DNA of 64,000 nucleotides, taken from NCBI RefSeq assembly GCF_032854445.1, contig NC_088302.1, positions 32,643,979 through 32,707,978 of the forward strand, given 5' to 3'. This DNA comes from Liolophura sinensis (lineage: Eukaryota; Mollusca; Polyplacophora; Chitonida; Chitonidae). The position numbers and the translations under genes are program-made. The notes under the pieces were generated by a model that worked only from the letters and a program-made list of their open reading frames with translations, was not told the DNA's origin and did not search any database. Below, piece by piece: positions 13,791-26,597 of this stretch (position 1 is the stretch's first letter; every line of letters begins with the position of its first letter).

Positions 13791-14373
13791 ACGGAGCATT
13801 GGTTATGAGTGTTAATGACAGAGGAAACATGCAATTTTTTTTACCACCGTCAATCCATGCACAAATTAGAAAATTTCAAAAATCTTTATAAATCCTGCTG
13901 AATTAAGTGATTATCTTTATATAGCCTAGTACAAAAATGACATTTACGCAATATATTTGAAGTCTTTGAAAGATCTTATTATGAAAATATACATTACATT
14001 GAAAATATGCATTACATGAAGTTTACACTTTCCACTTTGTGAATTTTGGAAGGAAAAAAAAAGAACGCTGTGTCAAAAGTACATAGTTCTATAAATTAAC
14101 ATTTGCATAGTCGTTTAAAAATTTAATTCTTTTCAAATTCTTATACTTTTAACACTCACCTGTATGCCGAAATCTGGAGGTTTCAATTGAGGACGACAGT
14201 AACGCATGACAGCTGTGCGGATATCCTGTAGTTGTATGACCTTCCATTATACGTGAGGTGGAAAGGTTGTTTATTTTTGGGTAAGGCGTAAGTTCTGTTG
14301 AACTTACGCAGCCCAGCAACACAAACGTCATATGTATGTTTTCACACCTCCAAACAGATGCATTAGCCGCTAA
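13791..14373. other. AT-rich stretch, nothing recognised
   Basis: Only short chance frames; no repeat match noticed. Confidence 0.45.
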
Positions 14374-14535
14374 GGTATGCAGTTCTTTCTAAGCAATTAC
14401 ATGAACACTTAGAGTAAAACCCTGAATGAGGTAGACTAATAAGAGCCCCTATATCACAGGTTACTTGTGGCCATTTGCCAGCTATCACACTGTCGTCACT
14501 GCTCTGATTTTACTCTCTATGCTGTACGTCTTTAA
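14374..14535 (+). repeat. Dispersed repeat R3, copy 1
   Basis: Shares ordered blocks with 16643-16775 and 34551-34700: AAGCA...ACATGAAC, AGTAAAACCCTGAATGAGG, CCATTTGCCAGCTATCACAC, GTCGTCACTG and CTCTATGCTGTA. Family unknown; all three copies have the same orientation. Confidence 0.6.
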
Positions 14536-15149
14536 TTATATTCAAATTGTTTACAAATAAAAGTTAGAATAATATAAATTTATTTAATTCTCTTTAACTG
14601 AATCTAAAAATTGCTGGGTTGTGATAAGGGCTGTTTAATTCACACATAATCCAAACATAAGGAACATGCGTCAGTTAAATTAAAGATGCATATCTTGGTT
14701 GCGATATACTTAGGGCAACATTATGAAATATTATGTCCTATCTTAAACAAATGAGGCAAATATGCATAAGAGTCCTTTCATTAAATAACTTCTTTGACGA
14801 CTCGATTTTCCCATTTTTTGGGGATTATTCATTTCCCATTTGATCCTCTCTGGTTAATTGTAAGCAAGACAAACGCCGCTATACAAACTTCTGATTATCT
14901 GCTTTACCAAAAAAAAAAAAAAATTAATAATTTATGTTGCGTTGTTTTCATTAGTTTTGGCCTTTTATGATATATAACGTCCCAAGCATATAGCCGTTTT
15001 CGTCTTCCCCCGTGTTATATTGTGTGTTTATCCACACGACCTCTATTCGTCTCGCACCGTGTTTAAAATCTTCAAGTGGACTGAATGTGGAATATGAAAA
15101 ATAAATTATGATGAGTATAAGCCAGAGGACATAACGTGATTATGTTGGT
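14536..15149. other. AT-rich stretch, nothing recognised
   Basis: Contains an A run at about 14908-14924 and no supported gene. Confidence 0.5.
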
Positions 15150-15365
15150 GCATTTGTATGGAAGGCAACCGCTATAGAACAGACCGCTTTTGCTGTCTGG
15201 ACCGCTGGTAAAACCAGCCTCGGTTGCATAGAACGGCAGCCCGCTTTCGCCTCCATCGGCGGTCGCCGATAATCAAAACTACCGCGCTCTGGACAAATAT
15301 ACCCTACAATCGAATCTGGAAAACTATTGTTTGATGGACGCTTTAGTCTGCGCGTGACTGTCATT
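15150..15365. other. GC-richer island
   Basis: Locally rich in CpG and CCGC words within AT-rich DNA. A minus-strand frame of 74 codons covers it but has no recognisable domain and no clear splice sites. A conserved regulatory block is possible; this rests on composition only. Confidence 0.2.
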
Positions 15366-16629
<1,264 letters not shown>

Positions 16630-16642
16630 AATGCAGTCTAGA

Positions 16643-16775
16643 AGGGGTGTATACTTTAGTTCTTTTTAAGCACATACATGAACGGTTGGAATAAAACCCT
16701 TCCTGAGGTAAAATGACAGGAGTTACCATTTACAAACTAGTCGTCACTGTTCTTCGCTTTTCTCCCTATGCTGTA
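16643..16775 (+). repeat. Dispersed repeat R3, copy 2
   Basis: Contains the blocks GGGGTGTATACTTTAGTTC, TTTTAAGCACATACATGAAC, GAATAAAACCC, CTGAGGTAAAATGACAGGAG and TAGTCGTCACTG in the same order as the copies at 14.4 and 34.6 kb. It abuts the TG microsatellite. Confidence 0.6.
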
Positions 16776-16914
16776 ATCTTTTGTGTTTATAGTTTTTAGG
16801 AGTTACACTTCTGGTGTGTTACGACAAACGACAATATGTGCTTAAAATTGTCAGTGGTATTTCGTCGACGGTATATATATGGTATTTTTCATACACATAA
16901 ATACACGGAGTCTT

Positions 16915-17580
16915 CTCAGATTTATCATTCGGCCTTCTATCGACGAGCTTGGCCTGTCGGCGAGGCCTGGTCTTCAAATCCTAAAGCAATATTTGACCGA
17001 GCTGATAACTTTTGATACGTTAAAATCTCTCGCGTCAGCTTTGTACGTTCTCTTCAATTTTGAAGCTCCCGTTTTGAAAATTACCTGCGCGAGATGAGAG
17101 TTTGCAGGACAGGAAATTGTGTGGAAACGCGGGATGAGAATGGCGATTAAACATAACCCGGCCTTCTCTACTGCGCTTATCCTTTGAACTTGTATTGTCT
17201 GTGGTCGGGAAGCGAGCTTAGACTGACATTCATGAGCGTCTTTGGATCTCGGTGGACGCTCGACTACCTGGGGTATTCCTTCAACCTTTATTAGCTCAGG
17301 TGATCGATGGGACACAGTTGGAAATAGAAACTGGGATTTATTATTCCCTACCCCCGGCCGTGCCCTCTCCGGGTAGCTGGTGATATTAGTGGTATCTCTT
17401 CCTCAGAGAGCCACGCCATGGGCCCTCGTCTATGGAAGGCATTGGCCCCAACCAACCAGCACAAGCGCATTAACGCAGTTATTGCTGCCCACTGTTAGCT
17501 TTCTGGGCAATTATCCGGACAACTATACAGCCGTCCCTTTTGTTAATATTCCCTGGTCCATATGAATCCATATGAAAGAC
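16915..17580. promoter_or_regulatory. Long GC-richer island, candidate conserved non-coding block
   Basis: About 650 bases that are visibly less AT-rich than both flanks and free of SINE or microsatellite sequence. It holds CpG words and homeobox-like AT cores (for example GCATTAACGCAGTTATTGC near 17466-17484). Open frames on both strands lack domains and coherent splice sites. An enhancer is a reasonable guess; nothing in the sequence proves function. Confidence 0.25.
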
Positions 17581-18034
17581 TCTTGGCCTTTTAGGAATTC
17601 CACACAGACTATTGTGGACTTTTTCTCCCAGCCGCAGTCAAGTCAGCTTCCCTTCGAAATCACGGTTTTAAAACTTGCTTTGTAGTTTGCCCTTCTGAAT
17701 ATCTCCTTTGGCAACAATTGTCTAACGGTTATTTACGAAACACAACGGGAGTTTTGCATAACCATAATAACGGTGCACAAAAACTGCATGGTTATCGATA
17801 AATTATCGATACAAAATATCTGTATCCGGATAGACATGTTAAATGTCACAAGGCTGTTCATTTTTTAAAAAAAGCGGAATATTTTTATTTTTTTTTTTAA
17901 CACAAGTGCCCGTTGTCCAATTGCTTTAAAAAATGCCAGGCACTTCTTTAGGAATATATTCAGGATTGCAAAGGTGTCAGCGATTTTATTCTTCTAATTA
18001 TGGCCTATATTTGGCGCCTGGCTTATTTATTTGA
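17581..18034. other. AT-rich stretch, nothing recognised
   Basis: No supported frame; T-rich runs near 17880-17900. Confidence 0.45.
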
Positions 18035-18216
18035 TTACCAGCTCATGCTGGCTTCCTCTCCGGCCGTAAGTGGGAAGGTCTGTCAGCAAGCCGCGGATGG
18101 TCGTTGTTTTCCCCCGGGCTCTGCCCGGTTTCCTCCCACTATAATGCTGGCCGCTGTTGTATAAGTGAAATATTCTTGAGTAAGACGTAAAAACCAATCA
18201 AATAAATAAATAAATT
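18035..18216 (+). repeat. SINE family 1, body and tail
   Basis: Plus-strand copy with CAGCTCATGCTGGCTTCCTC, GTGGGAAGGTCTGTCAGCAA, CCCGGGCTCTGCCCGG, TAAGTGAAATATTCTTGAG, a variant ACGTAAAAACC and an AAATAAATAAATAAA tail. The tRNA head is absent. Confidence 0.9.
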
Positions 18217-20080
18217 TATTTGATTACACGTGGCGTTTATTCAAGCACCTATTTATTTTTTACGACTAAATTACTTGTAGGTACTTTTCGGAATTAAATG
18301 AAGAATACTGCTAAACTAACTATTGTCTGTTTAAAATGTAAAAGTTTGGAGAATTCTCGGCAGCGTCTTTAGAGGGATGGAAAATCTGTGGTCGCTTTCC
18401 TGAGCTGATAATTACATCCTCTATGACAGTACAATATTCTAAATATTCTTATCGACGTCATGCCACAAGAAAACCGCGTACAACAAGTGACCAAAGAATA
18501 CACGTGGACACGTGGACACGTGGACACTATCGTAACATTGAAATAGGCCCAAAAAGATGTAATAGAGAAACCATAAACAACAGATTGTAACAATCTGTCA
18601 GATACAGCAACACGCGTGTGTCTGATACTGAGCATCAGTTGAGAATTACACCCAAATGATATGAATGTAGCATATACAAGAAACGTCACGCAACCATGTA
18701 TACGTAATGTCATTGAAGATGCTCCTAAACCTCTATCTATTCATATTCCGTGATCGCATGTGTTATGTAGTTTCATGCAAAAAGAAAGAACAATTAGCGC
18801 GAGAAACAGATAATATTATATGATTCGTCGATTTTGATTGTTCTCTGACAAGATTTTCGTTTGCCGTTATATGGAACTTTGTGATGTCAAAAGACATGCG
18901 ATACCACTATAGGTCTGAGCCCTGAGGGTATATACGGCCATGCATATGTAAGTGATTATATGACAAATCTTGCCATAATAATTCCTAATCTAGCATGTCA
19001 CATGTATTTATTATGTATTATTATCAATAAATATGGGTAGAGCAGAAATCCATATATCTTCTGTATCTTTATGTACGCGAATGTGATTTACCAGGAGCAT
19101 GTAAATCCATTCTCTTTAGAGTCGATCAGCTTTTTGTCTTATTACCGTGGTTAAATAACGGTTTGCCACATAGTTAAAGCCATTATTTCCCTATTTGATT
19201 CATGATTGTATATACAGCAGACAGAATATAGATATTCGACAAGTATTGAAGAATCACGTCTGATATTGTGTTCCTTTATCGTAAAATTTAAATGTACCTG
19301 TATATTAGTATGGTTCATTCACACTGTTCTATATAGCTATATATATATATATATATATACACATTCATGTACATGTAGGTTTCTCGATGATCAGGCGGTT
19401 TAGGGCGTCCGTCTCGCTTGCTTTAGGATAGGTTTTATCGTCCTCATGGGCCGGTTGATCAAAAGTGTATGATAGGTTAAGCCAGGCTTAAATCTCAGTA
19501 CCAGTCTTGGCATAGAATTAGCCCATAGTTAATATTGGACAATTTGGTTCTGCGCCCTGAGTAGTTTAAGAGACTGGAGAAATTACTTAGAGAAAAATAA
19601 TCAAATCCTCTTTGAATATATCTTCAATGCTTTATTGTAAATACTCAAGAATATTTCACTTATACATGTACCAACACAACGTTAAATGTTGTTGCGTCAG
19701 CATGAACGTGAGAAGACCGACAGTATTCTTGACTTCACGGCCTATAAACCCAATCTAAATTTTTAAAAAAATCAAAACTGATAGATAAATCATACATTCC
19801 AAATATAGATGAAGATTCCTCTTCATGTATGTACAAATACCCTAATATATAATTTTTATATCGAAAAAATGTTTGAAGGTATAACTATATAGCCAAAAAA
19901 CTATTATTGTAAAGGAAAGCGGAAATACAAACTGTGTAGAATTCCCTTTGTCTGTGTTCCTTTTGTTATACAGGGCACATTGATATGCCCATGGAATAAC
20001 TGCTTCCGTACGTTTTAAGGTAAAGGTCAGATTGAAGCATACAAGTCTAAATGCATATATTACAATACGCTTTTCTTGTG
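18217..20080. other. AT-rich stretch
   Basis: No supported gene. A short GGACACGTGGACACGTGGAC motif repeats near 18507-18528, and a TA run lies near 19335-19360. A minus-strand frame at 18369-18713 has no recognisable feature. Confidence 0.45.
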
Positions 20081-20256
20081 GCCAGCATTATGGTGGGAGG
20101 AAACCGGACAGAGCCTGGGGAAACCGATGACCATCAGCAGATTGCTGGAAGATGTTCCTCCGTACAGACATAGCAAGCCAGAATAACTGGACTAAAACTC
20201 ACAGCTACCCCTTTGGTGCGAGGCTCTATAGGTGCTCAGCCATGGAGGTCCCACCG
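20081..20256 (-). repeat. SINE family 1, diverged copy lacking its tail
   Basis: Minus-strand blocks GGCCAGCATTATGGTGGGAG, GAAACCGGACAGAGCC, GACCATCAGCAGATTGCTGG, then a decayed tRNA-related head ending in CCATGGAGGTCCC. The AAATAAA-type 3' end is missing. Confidence 0.8.
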
Positions 20257-20299
20257 CCGTGGTGTAGTTAAATCAGCTTAACCTGTACAATTTCTTCGT

Positions 20300-20455
20300 T
20301 TTTTTATTTCTTTATTTGATTGGTGTTTTACGCCGTCCTCAAGAATATTTCACTTATGCGACGGCGGCCAGCATTATGGCTGGAGGAAACCGGGCAGATC
20401 CCGGGGGAAACCCACGACCGTCCGCAGGTTGCTGAGGGAGACCTTCCCACGTACC
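20300..20455 (-). repeat. SINE family 1 copy
   Basis: Minus-strand copy with a TTTATTTGATTGGTGTTTTA start, CTCAAGAATATTTCACTTAT, the GGCGGCCAGCATTATGG block, GGGGGAAACCCACGACC and CCTTCCCACGTAC. It ends before the tRNA head and lies only 43 bases from the previous copy in the same orientation. Confidence 0.9.
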
Positions 20456-21067
20456 AATTTCTTCGTGGAATACGGCCAGCGATAGACACCTGCCACGCAA
20501 CGGTCAAAACTTACCACTGATATTTTTTCGTGCGTGATTTGTCCTGGAATTGTTGTTAATTATTCTTAATGATTTGATTATTGTGTCAACGATTTTCATG
20601 ATCAAATTAAAAACTGAGTGATTGTGTTAATGATGTAATGATTGTGTTAATGACTTTGTCGGAGAAGAATCTGATATTCATTATCGACTTGAACGACTTT
20701 TTATCAGCTGTCAACTCGGATAGGAATTATGTCAGATTATTGTAAGTATACTATTCTGACATATTTTAAAAGAAAGAAATTCAATGGTTTGTTCCAATTC
20801 TCTGCATGCTTGACAAGAGGGATAGTTTTAGTTTTAAAAAATAATATAGCAAATATACAGCATACCATACAGAGTACTATATGTCTGAGAGTAAAAGGAG
20901 GCTCGCACTTTGAGAAATGTTTGGGTGTACTGATTCAAAAATCCGAGTTATACAATTGAGCCATTTCAACTCAGAAAACTGAGTCATCTCACCGGATCAG
21001 CATGGAAGTCATGAAAGACTCATGTCTATGTATATATGTATGTATGTATGTAGGTGCGTATGCTTGG
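20456..21067. other. Non-coding stretch between SINEs
   Basis: A short internal reiteration of ATGATT/GTGTTAATGA words occurs near 20560-20660. No gene is supported. Confidence 0.45.
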
Positions 21068-21326
21068 GATTTATTTGATTGGTATTTTACGACGTACTCA
21101 AGAATATTTCACTTATACGACGGCGGCCAGCATTGTGGTGGGTGGAAACCGGGTAAAGCCCGGGGGAAACCCACGACCATCCGCAGGTTGCTGTCAGACC
21201 TTCCCACGTACAGCCGAAGAGGAAGTCAGCATGAGCTGGACTTGAACTCACAGCGACCGCATTGGCGAGAGGCTCCTGGGTCATTACGCTGCGCTAGCGC
21301 GCTAACCAACTGAGCCACGGAGGCCC
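21068..21326 (-). repeat. SINE family 1, essentially full length
   Basis: This is the most complete family 1 copy. On the minus strand it starts GGGGCCTCCGTGGCTCAG and contains a perfect pol III A box (TGGCTCAGTTGG, 21306-21317) and a B-box-like AGTTCAAGTCC (21238-21248). The body follows with GTGGGAAGGTCTGACAGCAA, GGGTTTCCCCCGGGC and CCGCCGTCGTATAAGTG, then TTGAGTACGTCGTAAAATACC and AATCAAATAAA. The head marks a tRNA-derived SINE. Related SINEs are known to be widespread in molluscs, but I do not assign a published family name. Confidence 0.92.
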
Positions 21327-21354
21327 CTTGCTTGGGATTTAACTTCGTTCTTAA

Positions 21355-21400
21355 TTATTTTACAGTCATATGACGACTAGGTGTGTGTACATATACTGCG
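21355..21400 (-). repeat. SINE family 2 tail fragment
   Basis: CAGTCATATGACGACTAGG is the inverse of the family 2 TCGTCATATGACTG block. Only this core is recognisable. Confidence 0.45.
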
Positions 21401-21462
21401 TCTTCTTGTGGCAGGGCGGGTTCCCAATGCAGCTATAGATACAATTCCTCGCTAGACGTCGA

Positions 21463-21540
21463 GGATTGATTGATTGTTGGATTGATTGGTGTTTAACGCC
21501 GTATATTCAAAAGCTTTTCACGTGTATGCGATGGTGGTCA
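21463..21540 (-). repeat. SINE tail fragment
   Basis: GATTGATTGGTGTTTAACGC, GTATATTCAAAAGCTTTTCA and GCGATGGTGGTCAG follow the minus-strand SINE layout in diverged form. Confidence 0.6.
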
Positions 21541-21990
21541 GATTTTTTAGTGTTATGCTTGTCATTCAGTTTATTTCTAGCGAGTTTTTCAACAGTAGCC
21601 TTCAAATTATTTGAACAAAACCTTCAGGATCTTTGGCTTCCTGTTCCACAGATGGGCTATACGTACACCAGATCGCCATCGATCATATTAAACAAAACTC
21701 TCCTTATAGTTCGGTGCTAAATACCAGTGCAATCACTGCGACTTTCCCTTACAAGGTTATTAGGTCCCTCGTCAACTGAATGGACCATTTTAAAAAACCT
21801 GGAGGCCAAGTGAATACTAGAATACAGGATGGCCAAAATGTAGGCGACAGGCAGTCACATGCAGAGAGCGACCGAATTCCAGAAGCACCCACATACATGG
21901 TGACAATTTGTGCAACTTAGCTCACGATTTACCTCATATAACCGAAGAGTGAAGGGGTTCTGATTAGATAATATTACCACACATACATTA
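21541..21990. other. Unassigned stretch between SINE fragments
   Basis: No domain or repeat recognised. Confidence 0.4.
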
Positions 21991-22094
21991 TATTTTATTT
22001 ATTTATTTGACTAGTGTTTTATGCCGTACTCAAGAATATTTCACACATACCACGGCGGCCAGCATTATAGTATGTGGAAAACGGGCACAGACAT
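21991..22094 (-). repeat. SINE family 1 fragment
   Basis: TTATTTATTTGACTAGTGTT, GCCGTACTCAAGAATATTTC, CGGCGGCCAGCATTATAG and GTGGAAAACGGGCACAGAC in minus-strand order. Confidence 0.8.
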
Positions 22095-22118
22095 TATAGG
22101 TTGTCGATACATTATATT

Positions 22119-22165
22119 GGTTTATTTGATTGCTGCTTTACGCCGTACTCAAGAATATTTTACTT
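22119..22165 (-). repeat. SINE family 1 tail fragment
   Basis: TTTATTTGATTGCTGCTTTA followed by CGCCGTACTCAAGAATATTT. A second partial copy about 25 bases from the previous one, same orientation. Confidence 0.75.
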
Positions 22166-24850
22166 ATGTACGATACACTATATATAAAATTCTGCACTGT
22201 TATTTTGCACGTATAGTTAAAATATATAAGAATTATGTCTCTTTGGCTACAACAGAAACCTTTTTGCCCAGTGCCATTACGCACCCAGCTGGAGGTTACT
22301 AAGGTAACAAAATGCCATGACTTCACTTCCAGTGACAAAAGCTCCAAACATGGTGACCAGGTAAAGTTGATTTTTTGACGTGTAGAGAGAAGTGCAAGGT
22401 GGATATGCTGATAGGGCATGGTACCATGCGAAATTTAGGTGATATGTATTTTTGAGGTTGAAGTAGACAAATTTACGCAGTCAAGTAGCCTTTGTATAGA
22501 CGCAACTAATAATTGAAAATTCACAATAGCTGTGATATCTCCCAGACAGTCGATGTCATCTTACATCCAGGACCCTCTTTAAATAAATGGTTCATCTCAC
22601 AAATTTTATTGGCCAAAAGGCCAGCGGCTGTGGTGGTGTTGTGGGTAAAGTGTAGGCATAATTCTGCATAATTTTCAAACCACAGCATTTTGTCACCTTT
22701 GTAACCTGAATGGGCAAGGAGTAGAAACTCTGCTCAAACAATTTTCGGCTCTATCACAACAACGGTGCACAATTATCCAATCAGCACTCTTCTGTTCCGA
22801 GTCAAATCCATTTGCACGAACTGCGCAATCTTACGTAAAAACCCGATCAAACGAACAAACAAACAAAAGACATACCCAATTTCAGACAGACAAGCAGAGC
22901 GACTTGACACACACATTTATTCTCGATGGGGGACTGCCCCTGACTGTTTTGGATGTATAGACTGTGTAGAATTTACTCCTGTCTGGCAAAGGTTTTATAC
23001 ACAATCGACTCTACATTCGATTTGTTTGACAGCATTTCTTTTTCTCGTACATGACTTATGGATATATATGTTTTAGGAATATTATGGTTTTTCGAGTTTT
23101 AGCTAAAATTTAATTCTTTTAACTGGTGTTAAACATTCCCCTCTATTATTTTATTTTTTTTAATGTTCTTATTATTACATTGGAAACCACTCCCGATGAA
23201 AAATATTCTCGTCACGGTAAGGCTGAAATATTGCCCACGTGGCGTTAAGCCATAATCATTCATTCTTTTAAGAACACATAACACATCTAAGGAATAGCTG
23301 AATTATTTCGCTTAATTTGAGGCTACCCTCATTCTTTGAAATTTGCAACCGCCTCTTCAACCAATATTTTGCAACATTCTGGGAGAATTATGGCATGTTA
23401 AAAAAATGGTTATACTCAGTTTTATGAAGCTTGCAACTTTATTGACACAAACAAATAATTTTTACCATAATTTTCATAGTAACTGTATGCATAAATTACA
23501 CTGAAAGAAGTGCTTTAGTGGTTGAATAGGTTGAAGATTTACAGTATAAATGATTTCGCAGATAAACGTGTACCGGTATATAAGACACCTTGCAATTAAA
23601 TTAGCCGTCGCTGAGGACTGTTAATTTATTTGCTACGTGTTTCACTCATTTATGAATATTTTTTATCAAAGATGAAAACACACCTGTCGATATGCACGAA
23701 TATTATTAGCGCTGGTAAGGTGTTCATAGGTGAGAAGGTTGATGGGCAATCACAGTGGGCACTAACAAACTATCACCTTTTGGGGAGAGGCGAGGGTGTG
23801 ATAATTGACGATTAACGATATCGCTGACCATCCATCAGTGAACGTGCACCTAGGCACGCGTTCCCACACGGCGTCGTTACGCAACATAACGTCACCATCA
23901 CCATGGAAACAAGGCCGACTGAGGTAACACTTTCAATTTGTTGGATGAATTAGTGTGTTGACGGACGCTTGTCTTTTAATACCTGTGTCCCGTATACCTC
24001 ATTATAGATCAGTTAATTGCGTGAAGAAAGCAATTTAAATGACCATCTAATAAGTGGCCGTGTACCTGTACACCACTGACAGCGCTTGCTGTGAAAAATG
24101 ACATGACATTATTTCCGAATATTTCCGACCACTGTCTGAAAGTATTTGAGAAATACAGCATATGCCTCAAAAAGGAAAAAAAAATATCATTTTTTGGCAT
24201 ATCTTTCTTCCTGTTCCGCAACACCACACTCTTTGTTTTACAATTATCATTCTTATCGTTCATATAAAACTACCTTGCTCCTTTCTAGGTTTCGCTTAAA
24301 AAAGATAACACTAGACCAAATGTCTATATGCATCGATAAAGTATCCCATATATAGGCAGTTTAAAAAAACATAACTGTTTATTTTTGTAAGGTTGCACAT
24401 GTTGGTTTGCCATGTTATTAGTTTGAACCAAGCAGGCGAGGGTTATTTCCACAACCCGAGAGTGCAGCTGTTAACGCTTACTTCTCCATGCCCCTCCCCC
24501 CCCCAAAACTGTTTTGCCCTGTTAACCATATATGCGTGTATGGGGTAGGAATTCGTGATTAAAAGTTAGAAAAAAAATGTCTGTGACTGTTTCTACTCCT
24601 CTTCCTAAAGAACTCAGGTTATATAATTTGTTGTATTTTTTAAGGCTGCTTTTGTGACATATAACTCCTACTATGTAACACATGTGGAAAGGTTTGTCAT
24701 GCGAAAGGCCAGTGGTTTTACCCTGTGTACACACGTTTCCTCTTCCAATAAAACGGACCGCCGATATATAAATGAAAAATGTTGCAGCATGGCAATGGTC
24801 ACCTGTCAAATGAAATTAGAAATATAATTTACATAAGTGCGAGTTTGAAA
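22166..24850. other. Intergenic stretch with RFX-like motif cluster
   Basis: No gene supported. Near 23870-23915 the words TCGTTACGCAACATAACG and CACCATGGAAAC resemble half-sites of the RFX X-box; this is only a motif resemblance. Frames at 22765-23076, 24009-24263 and 24522-24809 lack domains. Confidence 0.35.
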
Positions 24851-25001
24851 TTATTTATTTATTTGATTGGTGTTTTCCTCCGTACTCAAGAATACTTCAC
24901 TTATACGACGAAGGCCAGCATTATGGTTGGAGGAAACCGGGCAAAACATGGAAACCCACGACCATCCGCAGGTTGCTGGAAGACCTTCCCACGTACACCG
25001 T
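24851..25001 (-). repeat. SINE family 1 copy
   Basis: Minus-strand copy with TTTATTTGATTGGTGTTTTC, CTCAAGAATACTTCACTTAT, GGCCAGCATTATGGTTGGAG, GACCATCCGCAGGTTGCTGG and CCTTCCCACGTAC. The head is absent. Confidence 0.9.
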
Positions 25002-26218
25002 GTTTAAACATGTATAGTTAAAATTTGCTACGTCAACAATAATTATTCAAACAAATTTAATTCCATGGATGTAACAATGTTATCAAAAGATAACTTTCTT
25101 CACTTATATATTCATTTCTAAACCCTGGAAAAATTCTGACTGGCTTTATAAAAAAAATAAAATAAGCATGGTAATATTAGAAATAATGTAGCAACCCTTG
25201 TGAAAAAAGAGAAACACTGCATTATTCAAGTGGAAGATGCAGATAATTGAATTAATAATGAGGCTGCTTTTGTGATTTGAGGCCTGATGATTGTATTGCG
25301 CTTTACAACTGTGATTTTCTTGTCATCCTGATTTTGAGTTTTGGTATGATATAGAGCGCCTTGTTCTATCCAACACGGCTATTGTGCGACACGGCTGTGA
25401 GTATCTCAGGCATTGTGTATTAATGGTATGGTACCGACGGAGTCAGGCCATGGAAGAGAAGAGGTGCTGAATAATGCATCGATCGGGGAAGAGGGCGTTC
25501 CCAGAACAACAGCAGTTTTACGCTGGTCTGATCTCCGAAAAGCGGTGAACTCAACGGGAGATCAAGTAATAAAAACAGCTTGGAACTGCTATCGCAGGAT
25601 GAAGACAGGACTGGTGCAACGAGGCGAAATGTTTCATGCAAACACATTGGCTTATATATAAGGAACACAGACTCTCCTAACGGTATATAAAGGGACATCC
25701 AGCATGCTCTTCATTATAACTGAGGACATTACCTAATGCAGTCAACGCGAGCGATTTTCTCAGGGTAATTCAAAATTTAAAATTTTACGGATTCGGTAAC
25801 TGAGGAGTCGATTGGCGAATAGTAGAAATTATAGGCATACTTTAAGATGTGGGCTTCTTCAATATTTGAAAAGTTACACATGCCCTTGTCTATAATGTAT
25901 ATACTCTGTACTCTGAGCTGGATCATTTTTAATTCAGATTTTGGAGAAACAAAATCGCTTCCCCGTGAACAAAGCGTCCATATAAGATGTGAACTCCACT
26001 TTGTTTATGGCTTTTCCAATGGCAGGTTAGATTATTGTATAGTCTTGTCCATGCACACACACGAGTGAAGGACTGCGCCTGTAGAGAACAGGAGTTTCTA
26101 TCTTGCTGGCTTCGGTTAATAATATACCTGTTGATGCTGTTGTTGACTCATGGCGAATTATTTGTCTAACAGAAAATCAGTTCCTTTTATCACCCAGTGT
26201 AAGTCCTACTCACCCCTC
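25002..26218. other. Intergenic stretch
   Basis: A plus-strand frame at 25413-25661 (82 codons) lies in locally GC-richer DNA with a possible acceptor (ATCTCAG) upstream near 25409, but no domain was recognised and no donor or poly(A) signal was convincing. The rest is AT-rich. Confidence 0.35.
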
Positions 26219-26597
26219 TTACCATACTCCTTACAGCGCATGTGCTGCCCGCTACGCTCGCTTTACATCACTGCCACCACTAAGTTTTAAATTTGGATCA
26301 GTGCAGTGTGACGTTGGTAGGCTTCTTTAGGCTTAGCCTTTGCACTAATCATAATGCTCTTATACAGTCAGCATTTGCCAATGAAAAACGTTTGAGGTGT
26401 TCAGGTTTCATCATGTAATACACATTTTATATAGAGAATGCACGTGCGCTAATTATTTATGGAAACAGTTTGAGACCGATCTTTTTCTGTTGTGACATCA
26501 CGTCCTATCAAATTACGGCCACCACTGTGACCTCGGCGTTGTTCAAGATTTCTGTACAAAATTTGTTAGTGGTGGCAGTGATGTAAAACAAACGTAG
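26219..26597. mobile_element. MITE-like terminal-inverted-repeat element, copy 1
   Basis: The arms at 26252-26283 and 26566-26597 are inverted repeats agreeing at 29 of 32 positions. The left end extends outward to 26219 with CTCCTTACAGCGCATG words. Their inverse lies at the right end of the related copy near 54.06 kb with a 22-base exact match, so the termini are shared family ends. The interior holds ACATCACGTCCT and GATTTCTGTACAAAATTTG, shared directly with the 54 kb copy. No transposase frame is present. No target-site duplication could be confirmed. Confidence 0.6.

Noticed and set aside
18369-18713. 114-codon minus-strand frame
   Set aside because: No domain, no coding-like composition and no splice context.
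21238-21326. Functional tRNA gene on the minus strand
   Set aside because: It is the tRNA-derived head of a family 1 SINE; the B box is imperfect and the element continues into the SINE body.
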